A stretch of DNA of 64,000 nt from Combretum micranthum (taxonomy: Eukaryota > Streptophyta > Magnoliopsida > Myrtales > Combretaceae). Shown here piece by piece: positions 62,395-64,000 of this stretch. The stretch spans positions 186,001-250,000 of the forward strand of contig JAMXBD010001406.1 in the NCBI GenBank assembly GCA_024138025.1, written 5' to 3'. Made by a program: the position numbers and the translations under genes. A model generated the notes under the pieces. It was not told the DNA's origin and made no database searches. It saw only the letters and a list, made by a program, of their open reading frames with translations. How positions within the stretch are numbered: position 1 is the stretch's first letter; each line of letters begins with the position of its first letter.

Positions 62395-63125
62395 TTGCCT
62401 TATGAGTTTCCATTGTACCATTTCCTACGTAAGATAACAAGACAACGTTCTCAAGAGTCAAGGTTCTTCAAGAACTTCAGGTTCATGCTCAAATAGATCG
62501 AGTCTAGCTAGCAAGTCAACCTTCCACCAGTGCTTTTACAAGCTCTGGTTCATCTATGTGTGAACCTCTTCCAACGTTGATCAGATAGGGCTGTAAACGA
62601 GTCAGTCAACTCCAAACAGTATCAAGTTCGAACTCGACTCGAATAAAATACTTGAAGCTCGAACTCGAACTCGATCGATTTTTAATTTTTAAGCTTAAAC
62701 TCGACTCAATTTAATACTTAATAAACTCGAATTCGATTCGATTAAGCTCGATAATTCTTTTAAATATTGCTTTAATTATAAAGTGTGTTAATACTTGATA
62801 AACTAAAACTCAACTCGATTCAATTTAATACTTAATTAAGCTCGATTAAGCTTGTGAGCTCACCGAGCCAAGTATTTTAAAGCTCAAACTTGAACTTGGT
62901 AACTACTCAAGTAGCTCGAACTCGAGCTCAAGCGAGTCGAATTCGAGCTTTCGCCGAGTCGAACTCGAGTAACTTGCGAGCCGTCTCAACTCACTTACAG
63001 CTCTAAAAACACCTTTTATCCCAATAACGCATCCATGACTTCATGGTTGACAATGTGAGCTCAATCTAGTGAGAGAAAGTTGAGAATTCGAAGAAAATTC
63101 TATGAACAAGATGAATTTGGTTGTT
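62395..63125 (-). pseudogene. D-2-hydroxyacid dehydrogenase (HPPR-like) fragment
   Basis: On the minus strand, before the MITE, the sequence reads SLTRLSSHIVNHEVMDALLG; after it, LINVGRGSHIDEPELVKALV, then in a shifted frame LDLFEHEPEVLEEP, then in the first frame LENVVLLSYVGNGTMETHKAM. These are consecutive blocks of the NAD-binding and catalytic part of plant hydroxyphenylpyruvate reductase-type enzymes, which reduce hydroxypyruvate or hydroxyphenylpyruvate. The active-site His of the PH-x-GS block is Tyr here. Frameshifts, stops and the inserted MITE make it inactive. Only about 90 of some 310 residues are present. Confidence 0.85.
62588..63003. mobile_element. Nested MITE with TA flanks inside the captured gene
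   Basis: It starts GGGCTGTAAACGAGT and ends ACTCACTTACAGCTC (inverted match), with TA on both sides (62,586-62,587 and 63,004-63,005). The interior is rich in CTCGA/TCGAG/GAGCT motifs, similar to 11,000-11,160. It splits the dehydrogenase coding between the VNHEVMDAL and LINVGRG blocks, so it arrived after the capture. Confidence 0.75.
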
Positions 63126-63413
63126 TTGTTGTGGCTTTTGTGAGGTTGAAAATGGTGATGTGTTTCTTTTCTCTCTCTCTTTCTGTCTCTTTTTCCCTAA
63201 ATTTTATAGGATTTTTTCATTTTTTTTATTTATTTTAGTATGCTAAGTTAATTAATGATAGGACAAATCAATAAAAATATGTCATGTGTTCTTTTTTTAT
63301 AATTTACACAAGATTATTAAACTCAGATCATGTGATTGTAAAAAAAAAAAAAAAAGCCCAAGTCGCTATATCGCAAATGATCTAAAACACAGGTTATGGT
63401 TTTTTAATTTACC

Positions 63414-64000
63414 TTGTAATTAACTACTCAAATTGGTTTTGAGCTGATGAGCCACTGAAAAAATTGCTAATTGCTAATAAAATGGTGGGGTCATATTATA
63501 CAAACCACTTGTGAGGGAAAAGGCTTCTTTTCGTGCTTTGTGGACCATTCATGTCTCTCTAGTGTTGACAGGATCTAACACCACGCATCATGATCATGAG
63601 GAATCAAATTACGTATACCTGCATGAAGTATTACTACTACTCGATATTTTGAGGCATGGGAAAAATTAACAAATGAGAGATAGTATATGATTGCAGATAT
63701 ATACGCATATACCCATACATATGTTAAGATCATCTTCTTAGCAGTCACAACAACGACCACAAGAAATATCCTCCTACGTCCTTTCACCAGTGTTTGCAAT
63801 ATAGAACTGGCCAGCTTCACTTTTGGTTGGAAGGAATCGTCGTAAGTTTCAAAAACTTACATTAGTTGGAGAATTTATGCATAGGTTAAACCCATATATA
63901 TGTGTACGCATGCACGCGTGTGCCGCACGTGTGTGTGAAAAACCAACTCCTTATTCATACGAAAAAGACTAATGATATGATATGTAAATGTTGTAAATGT
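63414..64000. other. Right end of window, no feature recognised
   Basis: The minus-strand frame at 63,575-63,820 (81 codons) has no recognised motif. A TATATGTGTACGCATGCACG stretch near 63,896 is a mixed simple repeat. Nothing else seen. Confidence 0.35.

Larger units (their letters stand above)
62153..63413. mobile_element. Pack-MULE-like element carrying a captured gene fragment
   Basis: The two ends form inverted repeats of about 190 bases: 62,153-62,345 (GGACAAATTACAAAAACATG, then TTTAATAATCTTGTATAAATT) against the reverse complement of 63,230-63,413 (GGTAAATTAAAAAACCATAA, then TTTAATAATCTTGTGTAAATT). The candidate 9-bp flanks TATAATTTA and TTGTAATTA match only partly. The interior is a piece of a dehydrogenase gene with a nested MITE. 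This fits a gene-capturing MULE. Confidence 0.8.

Overview
This window is plant nuclear DNA, most likely from a flowering plant. It is AT-rich, no long open frame survives, and almost everything recognisable is a transposon, a virus-derived copy or a decayed gene fragment. The recognisable gene families are plant ones: NUP93-type nucleoporin, REM-type B3 protein, EF-hand/TPR protein, hydroxyphenylpyruvate-reductase-like dehydrogenase, MULE transposase and a caulimovirid. The species cannot be told from the sequence. I see no intact protein-coding gene and no tRNA or rRNA gene.

Layout. Positions 1-8,150 and about 48,530-61,570 are two direct copies of one ancestral segment. Each copy has its own later insertions, so one copy shows the empty site for insertions in the other. 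The left copy carries a copia-type solo LTR (366-948, flanked by GACAC) and a MULE-type MITE (2,341-2,647, perfect 9-bp target duplication). The right copy carries a short MULE-type MITE (about 49,893-50,260), a 5.1-kb MULE with both its genes decayed (52,941-58,085), and a 1.5-kb TIR element (58,666-60,194). Between the copies, 11,876-15,072 (minus) is the 5' part of a NUP93 gene with introns but with frameshifts and a stop. A palindrome cluster lies at 15,294-15,432. A fragment of an EF-hand/TPR gene lies at 17,742-17,987. A solo LTR at 20,230-22,169 splits an older MITE.

From 23,370 to 45,699 there is a composite block whose outer ends look like inverted termini of one element family, each followed by long TATAACTTATA-rich tracts. 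Inside it are a copia gag-protease relic with its long LTR (minus, about 26,085-29,790), a 1.4-kb solo LTR with perfect CAAAC target duplication (29,967-31,401), an inverted array of five B3-domain pseudogene copies (about 33,300-37,865), and an endogenous pararetrovirus fragment (minus, about 37,870-42,165). The virus copy breaks off at the start of the reverse transcriptase, where it meets the B3 array.

At the right end, 62,153-63,413 is a Pack-MULE-like element with about 190-bp terminal inverted repeats. It has captured a piece of a D-2-hydroxyacid dehydrogenase gene and was then hit by a smaller TA-flanked MITE.

The most interesting structure is the B3 array. Three copies on the minus strand face two on the plus strand across a spacer of a few tens of bases. 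A transcript through it could fold into a hairpin with arms of about 2.2 kb, a plausible source of small RNAs against related REM/B3 genes. That role is inference; the inverted arrangement and the B3 exons are seen directly.
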